The notes beneath the pieces are model-generated. The model was given only the letters and a program-made list of their open reading frames with translations. It made no database searches and had not been told where the DNA came from. The position numbers were made by a program, and so were the translations under genes. This document shows positions 1 to 8,662 of a stretch of 64,000 nt of DNA, in pieces. The stretch's first letter is position 1. Each line of letters starts with the position of its first letter. The stretch is from Arthrobacter sp. B3I9 (GTDB lineage Bacteria; Actinomycetota; Actinomycetes; Actinomycetales; Micrococcaceae), in NCBI RefSeq assembly GCF_030816935.1, contig NZ_JAUSYO010000001.1, positions 3,286,001 to 3,350,000 of the forward strand. The letters are read 5' to 3'.

Positions 1-299
1 ACGCTCAGGGCGCCGTAAGGGAGCTTCGAGGAGATGGAGCTGCCCCGGACCTGGACCACCGCGTAGTCCGGACCGAGCTGCTCGAGGGCACGCTGGGCGA
101 TGAACGACTTTCCCGCCCCGTGCTCGCCGACCAGGACGACGCCGCAGCCGGAGCCTGACGTCAGCGTCTCGACGACCTCCGCGACGATGTGGTTACGGAT
201 GAAGGGTTTGTCGTAGCGCCCGGGGGCGAACCGCTGGGCTGATGACATAGGAGTAGTTTTGCCGCTGCCCGCAGGCAGGCCGACGTCTTGCTGAAACAT
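1..299 (-). CDS. LAL-type LuxR regulator, N-terminal part (runs off window)
   Basis: Only the first ~99 codons are present; the rest lies left of position 1. The N-terminus carries a P-loop, GEHGAGKS, near residue 60, followed by a LPYGAL stretch that lines up with VPYGVLG and TPYGCLA in the two larger regulators next door. That makes it the third paralogue of the cluster, an ATP-binding STAND-type regulator that presumably ends in a LuxR helix-turn-helix outside the window. The ATG at 299 was chosen because GAAGG lies 8 nt upstream; a second ATG at 248 has no such site. A 283-bp spacer with several dyad motifs precedes it, so it probably has its own promoter. Confidence 0.7.
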   Translation of the reverse strand, partial: MFQQDVGLPAGSGKTTPMSSAQRFAPGRYDKPFIRNHIVAEVVETLTSGSGCGVVLVGEHGAGKSFIAQRALEQLGPDYAVVQVRGSSISSKLPYGALS

Positions 300-582
300 G
301 AGTGAGACCTTCGCAATCAATGGTTGACCAGTGATAAGTCAAAACTATGGATCAGGGGACTTTTCGGTATGCGTAAGTAGTACTCGAATACGCAACGGGT
401 ACTTGGCCGCGTACACCCGGGTGTACTCAGTTATGCCGCAGCGCCGAGGGGCTGGAACCAAGTAGTCGGCAGCCGGTCCCGCGTGTCCTTCGCCGTAGCA
501 CCGGCCGGCCCGACGTCGTGGGGCCGGGTAGGCGGGGCCCGGAGCCACGCTGCGACTACCCGGCAGCCGGCTTCCGGAGCTG
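300..582 (-). promoter_or_regulatory. Dyad-rich promoter region of the third LAL regulator
   Basis: This non-coding spacer separates the second regulator from the third. It holds a perfect 16-bp palindrome, GTACACCCGGGTGTAC (411-426), an inverted repeat TGCGTA/TACGCA (370-375 and 389-394) around AGTACT, and TTGAC/GTCAA (324-328 and 338-342). The minus strand of 337-342 reads TTGACT, a fair -35 element, but no good -10 follows at the right distance. The palindromes are candidate operators, perhaps for the neighbouring LuxR proteins; that is inference. Confidence 0.4.
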
Positions 583-3276
583 CTAGTTACCTGCGATGCC
601 GGGGAGCTGGTCGCGGCCCTTGACGTTGAGCTTGGCGTAACTCCGGTACAAGTGGCCTTCCACGGTGCGGACGGAAACGTGAAGTTCGGCGGCGATCCTC
701 CGGTCGCTGAACCCGCGGACAGCCAAGGCCACGATGTCCCGTTCCCGGCGGGTCAGCAGTCCCAGCACGTCGTCCGCGGCCTCCGGCTCGAGGCCCGGGT
801 TGTTGTCGGCCCGGTCCAGGCACCGTTTCCGGTGGGACATGGCCATCCGCTCGCGCAGGGAATCCCCGGCTGCCCGGAAGGCGTTGGCGGCAGCGTCATA
901 GGCGAGGGCCGCGAAGCCCCAGAGTTCGGCATCTTCGCAGCTCTTGGCAGCCGCCAGGTGGTCCGCGGCCAGATCCGTGCAGATCGCCGCGGCATAGTCG
1001 CAGATGGCTGCGGGCCGGGGGCCTTCGAGGAAAGGCTTCAACTCGAGGAGCCGGAAGGCGGCTTGCCGGTCCCCCAAAGCAAGGCAGAAGGCGAGCGCGT
1101 CGAACTCCGGCCCGGCACTGTCTGGTCCGGCATCGGGCCGGCCGAGTAGCCGGAGCTCGGCGATGGCCTCGGGATGATTTCCAAGCCGGGCCTTGCCGTA
1201 GACCACCGCCATCGCGGCGAGCCCGCGCAGGTAGCGTGAGACAACCGGCGGGACGCGCTCATAGTCCGCGAGAAATGATTCCGCCCTCTCCCGTGATCCC
1301 ACTTCCGCGGCCGCGGCGAATGCCATCGCGGCGGTGAGGCCGAACAGCTGCTGGGGATCAGCCAGCCGCAAAGACTCGAGGGCGGCACTCAGCGTGTTCA
1401 AGGCCTGGGCGGCTTTCCCCTGGTAAAGAAGCATCACGCCACGCGCCGCATGCGCACCTCCGGCAAAGGAGATGAGGTTGGGTCCGCTTGCCGCGGCAAA
1501 GCGGGCCAGGAGGGTTTCCGCGGCCCCCCAGTCACCGGCATGGATTACGGCCGCAGCGGCCCGGACAACCAGGAAGTCCGTGAGGAAGTGCAGTTCATCG
1601 TGCCCGGCGCCAGCGGCCGTCAGAGCTTCGGCGGCTACCGCATAGGCACTGACCGATTTACCCTCGACGAGGAGCCGCTCGGACTCCAGGGAGAGCCTGA
1701 ACGCCTGGTCCAGGTGGTTAACGGGCGGCTCTGCGGGGCCCGTGCCGGTGCCACTGCAGCTTTCTCCGGCCATGGCGAGCACCATGCTCCGGATCGTGGC
1801 ATACCGGTCCTGCATGGCCGCCCGGATCCGTGAGGCCTCGGCAGGCTTTTCCTGCGCCAGACGCTCACCGGCTTCGAGGAGAGCCTCCGCCCGCCGCGAA
1901 ATGTCCTCCGGCGTGTGGCCCTGCGCGGACAGCACCGCGGCCCACAGCAGGGTTCCGGTCAACAGGCTCGCAATGCTGTGGCCTTTGCCGAAGTCGGCAT
2001 CGAGGATCTCGCGTGCGGCGGCGTAATCGGAGGTGTTGTAGTGGGTGCGGGCCATCACCGACCGGGCCGCCAGCTGCAGGTCGGGGTCCTTGACCAGGGA
2101 CGCAGCATGGCGGGCCAGGTCGTCCTGGTACAGCCTGCTTGCCAGGGTCGCGGCCCTGAGCAATTGCCGGTCCGGCAGCTCCGCCCCGCATTCTATGGAC
2201 CAGCTGACCTGCCGCAACAGCCCTTCGGCGGACGCCGGCTCCTTATCCATGAGCCGCAGCAGGCTTTGCCGGAGCTGCAGGCTGCGCGCGGGGGAAATCA
2301 GGTTCCTCAGCGTGTCGGCGTACACGGGGTGCCGCAACCGCAATTCAGGATCGGAGGCGGCCGTGACTTGGATCAGATCGTGTTCTATCAACGCCCCCAC
2401 GGTCTGTTCGCCTACCACGGCTTCAATCAGTTCCTTGGATACCGGTTCGGCGAGCGCCACGAGGTTCAGCGCCTGCCGCTCTTCGGGCGAGCGCCGCAGC
2501 AGCTGCCGCCGGACGACGTCGGTGAGTCGGTCGCCGTGGCTGTTCAGGGGACGTGTCAACAGCCAGACGCCATTGTGCTGGTGCAGCGTGCCGTCATTCT
2601 TGGCGTCATCGATCAGGGAATTGAGCAGCAAGGGGTTGCCCTCGGACGCCTCCCAGAGGATCTCGGCGACGTTCGGCAGGACCTGGGGACCCAGCGTACG
2701 TTCCAGCATGTCGGTTGTTTGCTGCTGGGTCAGGGGACGTAGATCGTGCCGCTCGGCGATGCCTTCAAACCACAGCTGCAGCAGCGGTTCGGGCAACCCC
2801 GGCCGTGAGGCGGCGCCGACCAGCAGCTTCGCCCAGCCCGCGGCGGCCAGCTCCACGAGGATTCCCGCGGTGGCCTCGTCGAGGTCGTGGGCGTCGTCGA
2901 CGATCAGCAGCAGGGGCTTCCCGGTGGCACGCCGCTCTTCCTCCAACTGGCTCCACAGGGTCCGAAGGACTGCCAGCTGGGAGGTTGCTTCCTGCACGGG
3001 AAGGCCAACGATGAACGGGCCGAGCACACCGTAGGGGACGTGGCTCAGCGAGGGGCTGCCGTGGATCCGGACCGGTGTCACCTCGGGCGCCAGCTCTGCA
3101 ACCACTGCCTCCATGAGGGTGGTTTTCCCGATGCCGCTGTCGCCGAGCAGCATCACGGCGACATGCGTGCCGCCCCGTAGTGCCGCCACTGCCGATCCCA
3201 GGTCCTCCGACCGCCCCGTGAGAGCGGCGGTTGTCCCGGTTCCGGGCTCGCTGGCGCGCAGCTTAGATGAGTCCAA
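583..3276 (-). CDS. LAL-type LuxR transcriptional regulator (ATPase plus LuxR HTH)
   Basis: A ~897-residue regulator. Walker A GDSGIGKTT lies at about residues 45-53 and Walker B LLLIVDDAHD near 122-131. A long helical, probably TPR-like, middle follows, and a LuxR-type HTH ends the protein (TRRERDIVALAVRGFSDRRI onward). This is the MalT/LAL plan: effector and ATP binding switch DNA binding. The start is uncertain. The frame is open to 3369, but the best site is TTG at 3276-3274, 8 nt after GGAG and overlapping the stop of the upstream paralogue by 14 nt, which implies translational coupling. A GTG at 3285 lacks spacing for a ribosome site. The ligand and targets are unknown. Confidence 0.82.
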   Translation of the reverse strand: MDSSKLRASEPGTGTTAALTGRSEDLGSAVAALRGGTHVAVMLLGDSGIGKTTLMEAVVAELAPEVTPVRIHGSPSLSHVPYGVLGPFIVGLPVQEATSQLAVLRTLWSQLEEERRATGKPLLLIVDDAHDLDEATAGILVELAAAGWAKLLVGAASRPGLPEPLLQLWFEGIAERHDLRPLTQQQTTDMLERTLGPQVLPNVAEILWEASEGNPLLLNSLIDDAKNDGTLHQHNGVWLLTRPLNSHGDRLTDVVRRQLLRRSPEERQALNLVALAEPVSKELIEAVVGEQTVGALIEHDLIQVTAASDPELRLRHPVYADTLRNLISPARSLQLRQSLLRLMDKEPASAEGLLRQVSWSIECGAELPDRQLLRAATLASRLYQDDLARHAASLVKDPDLQLAARSVMARTHYNTSDYAAAREILDADFGKGHSIASLLTGTLLWAAVLSAQGHTPEDISRRAEALLEAGERLAQEKPAEASRIRAAMQDRYATIRSMVLAMAGESCSGTGTGPAEPPVNHLDQAFRLSLESERLLVEGKSVSAYAVAAEALTAAGAGHDELHFLTDFLVVRAAAAVIHAGDWGAAETLLARFAAASGPNLISFAGGAHAARGVMLLYQGKAAQALNTLSAALESLRLADPQQLFGLTAAMAFAAAAEVGSRERAESFLADYERVPPVVSRYLRGLAAMAVVYGKARLGNHPEAIAELRLLGRPDAGPDSAGPEFDALAFCLALGDRQAAFRLLELKPFLEGPRPAAICDYAAAICTDLAADHLAAAKSCEDAELWGFAALAYDAAANAFRAAGDSLRERMAMSHRKRCLDRADNNPGLEPEAADDVLGLLTRRERDIVALAVRGFSDRRIAAELHVSVRTVEGHLYRSYAKLNVKGRDQLPGIAGN

Positions 3277-5998
3277 GCAGATCACTCCGCGAGGACACCC
3301 CAAGCTTTGTGAACACCTGGTACAAGTGGCCCTCCACGGTGCGCACCGAAATGCCGATGTCCAGGGCAATGTCCTTATTGGAAACTCCGTTGCCGGCCAG
3401 GGTCGCTATCTGGCGCTCGCGTTCAGTCAACAGCGGCCCCTTGTTCCGGGGGGTGACCGGCAGCGCCTGCACGGACTCCGAAAGTTTGTTCAACATCGTG
3501 TGCGCTGTGCTGGCCGTGCCGCTCAATCCTGCAGCCTGGGCGAAGTCCAGGGCCAGGGCGGCGCATCGGGCCTGCACGGCGTCGAGCTCCAGGCTGGCGG
3601 AAAGCTCGGCGGCCTGCAGCATGACCGCGGCGTCCTTCGTCCGGCTGCCGATGGCGACGACCCGGGACAGCTCCGCCAGGGGTCCCTGCCGTTTCGCCGC
3701 AATCTCCTCCATGAAGGTGAAGTCCTTGGCTGTGCCGTTGACGGTGGCACCGAACATGCAGATCCCCGCCAGCGTGAAACGGCCGGCCTGGTAGTGGACC
3801 TCGGCCGAGTGCACCAGCCGTTCCCGGGCCTCGGGATCGCCCAGCCAGCGCGAGGCCATGTCCATGCAGAACTCGGCGGAGGTACGGACGGCAAAGCGGG
3901 CCGGTCCCTCGGCCGACCGCGCCCGGTCAAGGTAGATGGTCGCCTGGATGGAGTTGCCGGTCTGGGCGTAGGCGAACGCAGTGGCGGCGTAGGCCTGCCG
4001 CAGGGACTGCAGGCTGGTCCGCACCTCAAGCTGTGCGATGGCCGCCAGCAGGGGGTCCAGCGCCAGGTAGCCGCGCCCGGCGTACACGTATGCCAGCCCG
4101 ACGGCCAGGTCCGTGGCGGCGCTCCCGGAGTGCAGGCCGTGACCTGCCCGTCCGCTGGCGTCCTTGAGCATTCCGATGCTCTGCCGCCAGTACCCGGAGA
4201 ACAGGAGCACATTGAACGACCGCCACGCGAAGTTCTCCCGGATGCGCGGGACGTTGGACCAGTCCCCCAGCTGCCCGCCGATTTCGCGCATGAGCATCCG
4301 GGCGTCCAGCTCCTTGCCCGTCATGCTGAGGGCTTCCATCAGGATGATGGAGCACCGGAGCAGGTGCACAGGATCGCCGCCCCCGCCCTCAGCCGCCGCC
4401 TTGAGCCGCTCCATCATGGGTTCAAAGTCGCCGATGAAGGACAGGAAGTTGAACTCGCAGAGGTCCAGGCACAATGCCGCCTGGTGGATGTCTTCCCCGG
4501 ATTCCGCAGGCGTCTCGAGGCTGAGCTCCTGGAGCCGCAGCCGGGCCTGGCGCACCATTTCGGGAACTTTGCCGGAACGGTGCTCCAGCCAGGCCATGCA
4601 GTCCGCCTTGGCCGTGATCAGCTCCGCAAAGGCCACAGCACCCAGGGCGCGGATCTGCTCCTCGGAAACGTCGTCAAGGGCGGACATCGCCTGCAACGGC
4701 AGACCCAGTTGCAGGTAGGCGGCCGACTTCTGCAGCTGCCCCTCCGCCCATTCCGGATCCATTGGACTCAGGCTGCCGGCACATTCGAGCGCAAACTTGG
4801 GATCGAAAAGTTTGACGGCGGCCTGCGCGGCGGCCAGGGCGTGGGTGGGGGCGAGCGGGGCCTGGCAGTCGTGGGTCCAGGCCGCGTAGGCCAGCAGGTC
4901 CTCGACGGTTAATTCGCCGAGCTCGTCCGGCTGATGGCCCGGAACCTTGTCCCGCAACTCCAGTCGGCGCTCCACGCTGAGCCAGTTGCGGACGATGTCG
5001 CCCAGGTAGCGGTCCCCGAGCGACACGAAGTGGCGGTCGGTGCGGTCCACGACGATCTGGCCTGCGTCCTCCATGTCAGCGATGACTCCGGCTCCGTACA
5101 TCCTCGCGAGCCGGGACAGCGCCATCGTCCGGGCGCAGGACAGGACTTCGATGACTTCCTTGGCCACGGGCGTTTCGCGGGCGTAGCGGGCCCGGACGAT
5201 GTCCTCCAGTCCCGTGCGTCCGTCGAGGACGACCTCGTCCAGCAGGGTCCATACCGAGCCGGACAGGACGAGGTTTCCGCGCTCGATCTGCTCGGAGACC
5301 ACGGCCTGCAGCAGGGTCGGGCTGCCGCCGACGAGCTGATGCATCTGGCTGGCGAGGGCGCTTGATACGCGGTGGCCAAGCGCCTTCTGCAGCACGTCCA
5401 GGGTTTCCAGCTCGGTGAGGTTGGCGAGCCGGACCTCGGCGAGCTGGCCGGTGGTGATGAGCCAGTAGAAGTCCGGAGGGAGGTCCGTGGTCCGTTGGGC
5501 TGTCGCAATGAGCCTGGCGGTCTGGGTCTGGAGCAGGTTGAGCAGGACCCCTGTACTCAGTTCATCCAGCGAGCCTGCGTTGTCCAGCAAAATGACGCAC
5601 GGCCGGCCCGCCGCGTCGTCGCGGATCAGCGAGGTGATTCCGTGCATGATGGCGGTCGGGGATCCGAGTGAACTCTGCGGCAGCCGGGCGAGCGTGAACG
5701 CCAGGCAACCATACGGCGTCGCGGAACCCGGTCCCGAGCTGCGCAGCTGCAGGGCATAGACGTCGGGTCCGAATCCGGACAGCGCAGTCCGTCCGACAAG
5801 TGACTTGCCGACGCCGCGGTCCCCTGTGATGACGACACCGGTCCGCCCGTCTTCCAGCAGTGCGGCCCGGACGCGGTCCGCATCAGCGGCACGCGCCAGA
5901 CCTGACCACCGGTGCCTGCTGACGGCACCGGCAGCGTGCTGTTCGGCGGGCGCTAATGTAGTGGAAACATTCCCCCAGCCCAGTGATTCCCTCGACAT
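3263..5998 (-). CDS. LAL-type LuxR transcriptional regulator, first of the tandem set
   Basis: A 911-residue protein with the same plan as its neighbour: Walker A GDRGVGKS at residues 59-66, a Walker B-like CVILLDNAGSLDE about 80 residues later, a long alpha-helical middle, and a C-terminal LuxR HTH (LLTERERQIATLAGNGVSNK onward). The Walker B region has DN where the neighbour has DD, so ATPase activity may differ. The start is the ATG at 5998 with AAGGAA 4-5 nt upstream; an in-frame ATG at 6046 lacks such a site. It is first in a probable two-gene operon with the downstream regulator, whose start overlaps this stop. Confidence 0.85.
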   Translation of the reverse strand: MSRESLGWGNVSTTLAPAEQHAAGAVSRHRWSGLARAADADRVRAALLEDGRTGVVITGDRGVGKSLVGRTALSGFGPDVYALQLRSSGPGSATPYGCLAFTLARLPQSSLGSPTAIMHGITSLIRDDAAGRPCVILLDNAGSLDELSTGVLLNLLQTQTARLIATAQRTTDLPPDFYWLITTGQLAEVRLANLTELETLDVLQKALGHRVSSALASQMHQLVGGSPTLLQAVVSEQIERGNLVLSGSVWTLLDEVVLDGRTGLEDIVRARYARETPVAKEVIEVLSCARTMALSRLARMYGAGVIADMEDAGQIVVDRTDRHFVSLGDRYLGDIVRNWLSVERRLELRDKVPGHQPDELGELTVEDLLAYAAWTHDCQAPLAPTHALAAAQAAVKLFDPKFALECAGSLSPMDPEWAEGQLQKSAAYLQLGLPLQAMSALDDVSEEQIRALGAVAFAELITAKADCMAWLEHRSGKVPEMVRQARLRLQELSLETPAESGEDIHQAALCLDLCEFNFLSFIGDFEPMMERLKAAAEGGGGDPVHLLRCSIILMEALSMTGKELDARMLMREIGGQLGDWSNVPRIRENFAWRSFNVLLFSGYWRQSIGMLKDASGRAGHGLHSGSAATDLAVGLAYVYAGRGYLALDPLLAAIAQLEVRTSLQSLRQAYAATAFAYAQTGNSIQATIYLDRARSAEGPARFAVRTSAEFCMDMASRWLGDPEARERLVHSAEVHYQAGRFTLAGICMFGATVNGTAKDFTFMEEIAAKRQGPLAELSRVVAIGSRTKDAAVMLQAAELSASLELDAVQARCAALALDFAQAAGLSGTASTAHTMLNKLSESVQALPVTPRNKGPLLTERERQIATLAGNGVSNKDIALDIGISVRTVEGHLYQVFTKLGVSSRSDLLGLI

Positions 5999-6089
5999 CC
6001 AGTTTCCTTCGTACCACTTCGCAGCGGACAGCCCCAGGCCGCCCACTTAGAAGTAGCGTATCTCCATCCCCCGACATGAGAGTAGAGCG

Positions 6090-6118
6090 ATCATAGCCGG
6101 AAAATGCGATGGTTGAAA
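6090..6118 (-). promoter_or_regulatory. Putative promoter of the LAL regulator operon
   Basis: On the minus strand TTTCAA (6118-6113) is followed after 17 nt by TATGAT (6095-6090), a near-consensus -10, about 90 nt before the ATG at 5998. The -35 match is weak. Confidence 0.4.
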
Positions 6119-6146
6119 GGAAAACCGCTTCGGGGCGGGCCGTGCC

Positions 6147-6734
6147 TCAAGGCGCCTTAACGGGATGGAACTGCTGTTGGGCGGCGAGCAGGCCGTTGCG
6201 GATGAGGACCTCCACAGCGTCCGCCGCGGAATCGAGCAGGAACGGCAGTTCCTTTTTTTCCGTGGAGGAAAAGTCCCGAAGGACGTAGTCGGCCGTGTCC
6301 ATCCGCCCCGGCGGGCGTCCCACGCCCACCCGGACCCGCAGATAATCCTTCGTGGCGAGGGCCTTCGAAATGTCGCGCAGCCCGTTGTGGCCCCCCTCCC
6401 CACCGCCGATTTTGATCTTGACGGTGTTAAAAGGGATGTCGATTTCGTCGTGCACGGCAATAATGTGCCCGGGAATTATGTCGTAAAATTTCGCCAGTGC
6501 CGACACCGGGCCACCGGAGACATTCATGTAGCTCAGCGGCTTGGCGAGAACCACGCGGGGGCCGCCGATGCCGAGCCGGCCTTCAAGGACCTGGGCCCGG
6601 GACTTGGAGGACTTGAAACTGCCGCCTACCCGGGCGGCAAGTTCGTCCAGGACCATCTGTCCGACGTTGTGCCGGTTGTGTGCATACTCGGCTCCGGGGT
6701 TGCCAAGGCCTGTGATCAGCCAGTTGTCGGTCAT
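6147..6734 (-). CDS. pth: Peptidyl-tRNA hydrolase
   Basis: A 195-residue cytoplasmic enzyme that cleaves the ester bond of peptidyl-tRNA released from stalled ribosomes and so recycles tRNA. The family signature is clear: GLGNPGAEYAHNRHNVG with Asn12 and catalytic His22, the YMNVSGGPV loop, and the HDEID segment around residue 95. The length is normal. AAGGA lies 7 nt before the ATG. It follows rplY in the same direction after a strong hairpin, a pairing common in actinobacteria, so it may be expressed both by read-through and on its own. Confidence 0.97.
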   Translation of the reverse strand: MTDNWLITGLGNPGAEYAHNRHNVGQMVLDELAARVGGSFKSSKSRAQVLEGRLGIGGPRVVLAKPLSYMNVSGGPVSALAKFYDIIPGHIIAVHDEIDIPFNTVKIKIGGGEGGHNGLRDISKALATKDYLRVRVGVGRPPGRMDTADYVLRDFSSTEKKELPFLLDSAADAVEVLIRNGLLAAQQQFHPVKAP

Positions 6735-6813
6735 GGATCAGTCCTTCGTAGTGGGCACGAGGTGGGCAGGTCGCGGGCAGTTCAGCGCGATGGGCTCCGG
6801 CGGCGGAGACGAC

Positions 6814-6844
6814 GGTGGCCGGGCCCCAAAGGGACCCGGCCACC
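6814..6844 (-). terminator. Hairpin between rplY and pth
   Basis: GGTGGCCGGG (6814-6823) pairs perfectly with CCCGGCCACC (6835-6844) around an 11-nt interior that can extend the stem. It lies 17 nt after the rplY stop. There is no U-tract, as is usual for actinobacterial terminators; it could also attenuate transcription into pth. Confidence 0.6.
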
Positions 6845-6860
6845 GGTGAAGTCGCCGGAA

Positions 6861-7436
6861 TTACTCGGCTGCAGCCTCGGAGGCCTCTTCGGTGGACTCT
6901 TCGGTCGCCTCGGAGATGTTGACCACGAGGGACTCGGGGTCGGCCAGCAGGGTGGAGCCGGTCGGCAGGACCAGGTCCGAAGCGTGGATGTGCTGGCCGG
7001 CGGTGCGGCCTTCGATGCTGACCTCGACGGCGGTCGGCAGGTGGGTCGCCTCGGCCTCGAGGGAAACGACCGTCATCTCCTGGTTGTAGGCGGTGCCCGG
7101 GGCAACCTCGCCGGTCAGGTGCACGGGGACGTCCACGGTGACCTTCTCGCCGGTGCGGACGGTCAGGAGGTCGAGGTGCTCGATGATCTGCTTGATCGGG
7201 TTGCGCTGGATGTCCTTGACCAGGGCGAGGTGCTGCTCGCCGTTGATGTCCAGGGCCAGGAGGGCGTTGGAAACGCGGACCGCGAGCGTGGTGGCCTTGG
7301 CAGGAAGGGTGATGTGGATCGGCTCTGCGCCGTGGCCGTAGATGACGGCAGGGATGCGGCCTTCCATGCGGGCGCGGCGGGCGAAGCCCTTGCCGAATTC
7401 GGTGCGTACTTCTGCTGCGAGCTTCTGCTCAGCCAT
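6861..7436 (-). CDS. rplY: 50S ribosomal protein L25 / general stress protein Ctc
   Basis: A 191-residue L25 of the long TL5/Ctc type. The N-terminal half (MAEQKLAAEVRTEFGKGFAR) is the 5S-rRNA-binding L25 domain, and the second half is the beta-rich TL5 C-terminal domain ending in a Glu/Ala-rich acidic tail. It binds 5S rRNA in the central protuberance of the large subunit. AGGAG sits 6 nt upstream of the ATG. It lies between prs and pth, the usual actinobacterial order. Confidence 0.96.
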   Translation of the reverse strand: MAEQKLAAEVRTEFGKGFARRARMEGRIPAVIYGHGAEPIHITLPAKATTLAVRVSNALLALDINGEQHLALVKDIQRNPIKQIIEHLDLLTVRTGEKVTVDVPVHLTGEVAPGTAYNQEMTVVSLEAEATHLPTAVEVSIEGRTAGQHIHASDLVLPTGSTLLADPESLVVNISEATEESTEEASEAAAE

Positions 7437-7632
7437 GGGTATCTCCTAGGTGGACTAGCGGTGTTCAGCAAGGGCGGAGGTCTGTTTGCGACCTTCAACG
7501 CCGGGCGGCGTGCGGCCGCCCTTCCGAAGGGAGATTCAGACCCAGTCGATAACGGAGACCAGCAGTCCGGCTTCCGCTTTAACACGGATTAGAACTGCTC
7601 TCCCTCGCCAAGGTTTCGAACTAAGGCTACCA

Positions 7633-7666
7633 GCGCCGGGCCCGGTTGCGAAAACCGGGCCCGCGC
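7633..7666 (-). terminator. Terminator hairpin after prs
   Basis: A 10-bp perfect stem, GGGCCCGGTT (7638-7647) with AACCGGGCCC (7653-7662), around a 5-nt loop, extended by an outer GCGC/GCGC pair. It starts about 10 nt after the prs stop. No T-run follows. Confidence 0.7.
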
Positions 7667-7676
7667 CGGTGAGGCA

Positions 7677-8657
7677 CTAGGCCTTGCCGTCGAAAAGGCT
7701 GGTGACCGAGCCGTCGTCGAACACTTCGCGGATGGCGCGCGCGATCAGCGGCGCAATCGACAGCACGGTGAGCTGCGGGAAGCGCTTGTCGGCACCGATC
7801 GGCAGGGTGTCGGTGACCACCACTTCGCGGGCCCCGGACTCGGCCAGGCGCCGGGCGGCGGGGTCCGAGAAGACCGCGTGCGTCGCGGCAATGATGACAT
7901 CCTTGGCCCCGGCGTTCTTGAGGACCTGGACGGCGCCGGAGATCGTTCCACCGGTGTCGATCATGTCGTCGATCAGGACGCACGTGCGGCCTTCGATCTG
8001 CCCGACCACGGTCTTGGAGACAGCCTGGTTGGGGACGGTGAGGTCGCGGCTCTTGTGCACGAAGGCCAGCGGCGCCCCGCCGAGGCGCTCCGCCCACTGC
8101 TCCGCGACGCGGACGCGGCCGGTGTCCGGGGAAACCACCGTGATGTTCTCGGTGGCGACGCGGGTCCGGATGTATTCCGCGAGCAGCGGGATGGCCATCA
8201 GGTGGTCCACCGGCCCGTCGAAGAAGCCCTGGATCTGCGAGGTGTGCAGGTCCACGCTCATGATGCGGTCGGCGCCGGCCGTCTTGTACAGATCCGCGAC
8301 GAGGCGGGCCGAGATCGGTTCGCGGCCGCGGCCCTTCTTGTCCTGGCGGGCATACGGGTAGAACGGCGAGACCACGGTGATGCGCTTGGCGGAGGCACGT
8401 TTCAGTGAATCAATCATGATCAGCTGTTCCATGAGCCAGTTGTTCAAGGGTGCCGGGTGCGCCTGGATGACGAAGGCATCGGTGCCGCGGACGCTTTCGC
8501 CGGCCCGGACATAGATCTCGCCGTTGGCGAAGTCGTACGCGTCCAGGGGCAGCAGTTCCGTTCCCAGCTCCTTGGCGATCTCCTTCGCCAGCTCGGGATG
8601 CGCACGCCCGGCCGCAAGCACCAGCTTCTTCTCGCCGTGTGCCGTAATTTCGCTCAT
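7677..8657 (-). CDS. prs: Ribose-phosphate pyrophosphokinase
   Basis: A 326-residue PRPP synthetase, which makes phosphoribosyl pyrophosphate from ribose 5-phosphate and ATP for nucleotide, His and Trp synthesis. It shows the catalytic flexible-loop region (RQDKKGRGREPISARLVADL), DLHTSQIQGFF, and the PRPP-binding loop DDMIDTGGTI. The ATG at 8657 gives the usual MSEI start; the open frame continues upstream only as a shadow of glmU. It begins 5 nt after the glmU stop, so the two form an operon that links PRPP and UDP-GlcNAc supply, an arrangement widespread in Gram-positive bacteria. Confidence 0.97.
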   Translation of the reverse strand: MSEITAHGEKKLVLAAGRAHPELAKEIAKELGTELLPLDAYDFANGEIYVRAGESVRGTDAFVIQAHPAPLNNWLMEQLIMIDSLKRASAKRITVVSPFYPYARQDKKGRGREPISARLVADLYKTAGADRIMSVDLHTSQIQGFFDGPVDHLMAIPLLAEYIRTRVATENITVVSPDTGRVRVAEQWAERLGGAPLAFVHKSRDLTVPNQAVSKTVVGQIEGRTCVLIDDMIDTGGTISGAVQVLKNAGAKDVIIAATHAVFSDPAARRLAESGAREVVVTDTLPIGADKRFPQLTVLSIAPLIARAIREVFDDGSVTSLFDGKA

Positions 8658-8662
8658 GATTG

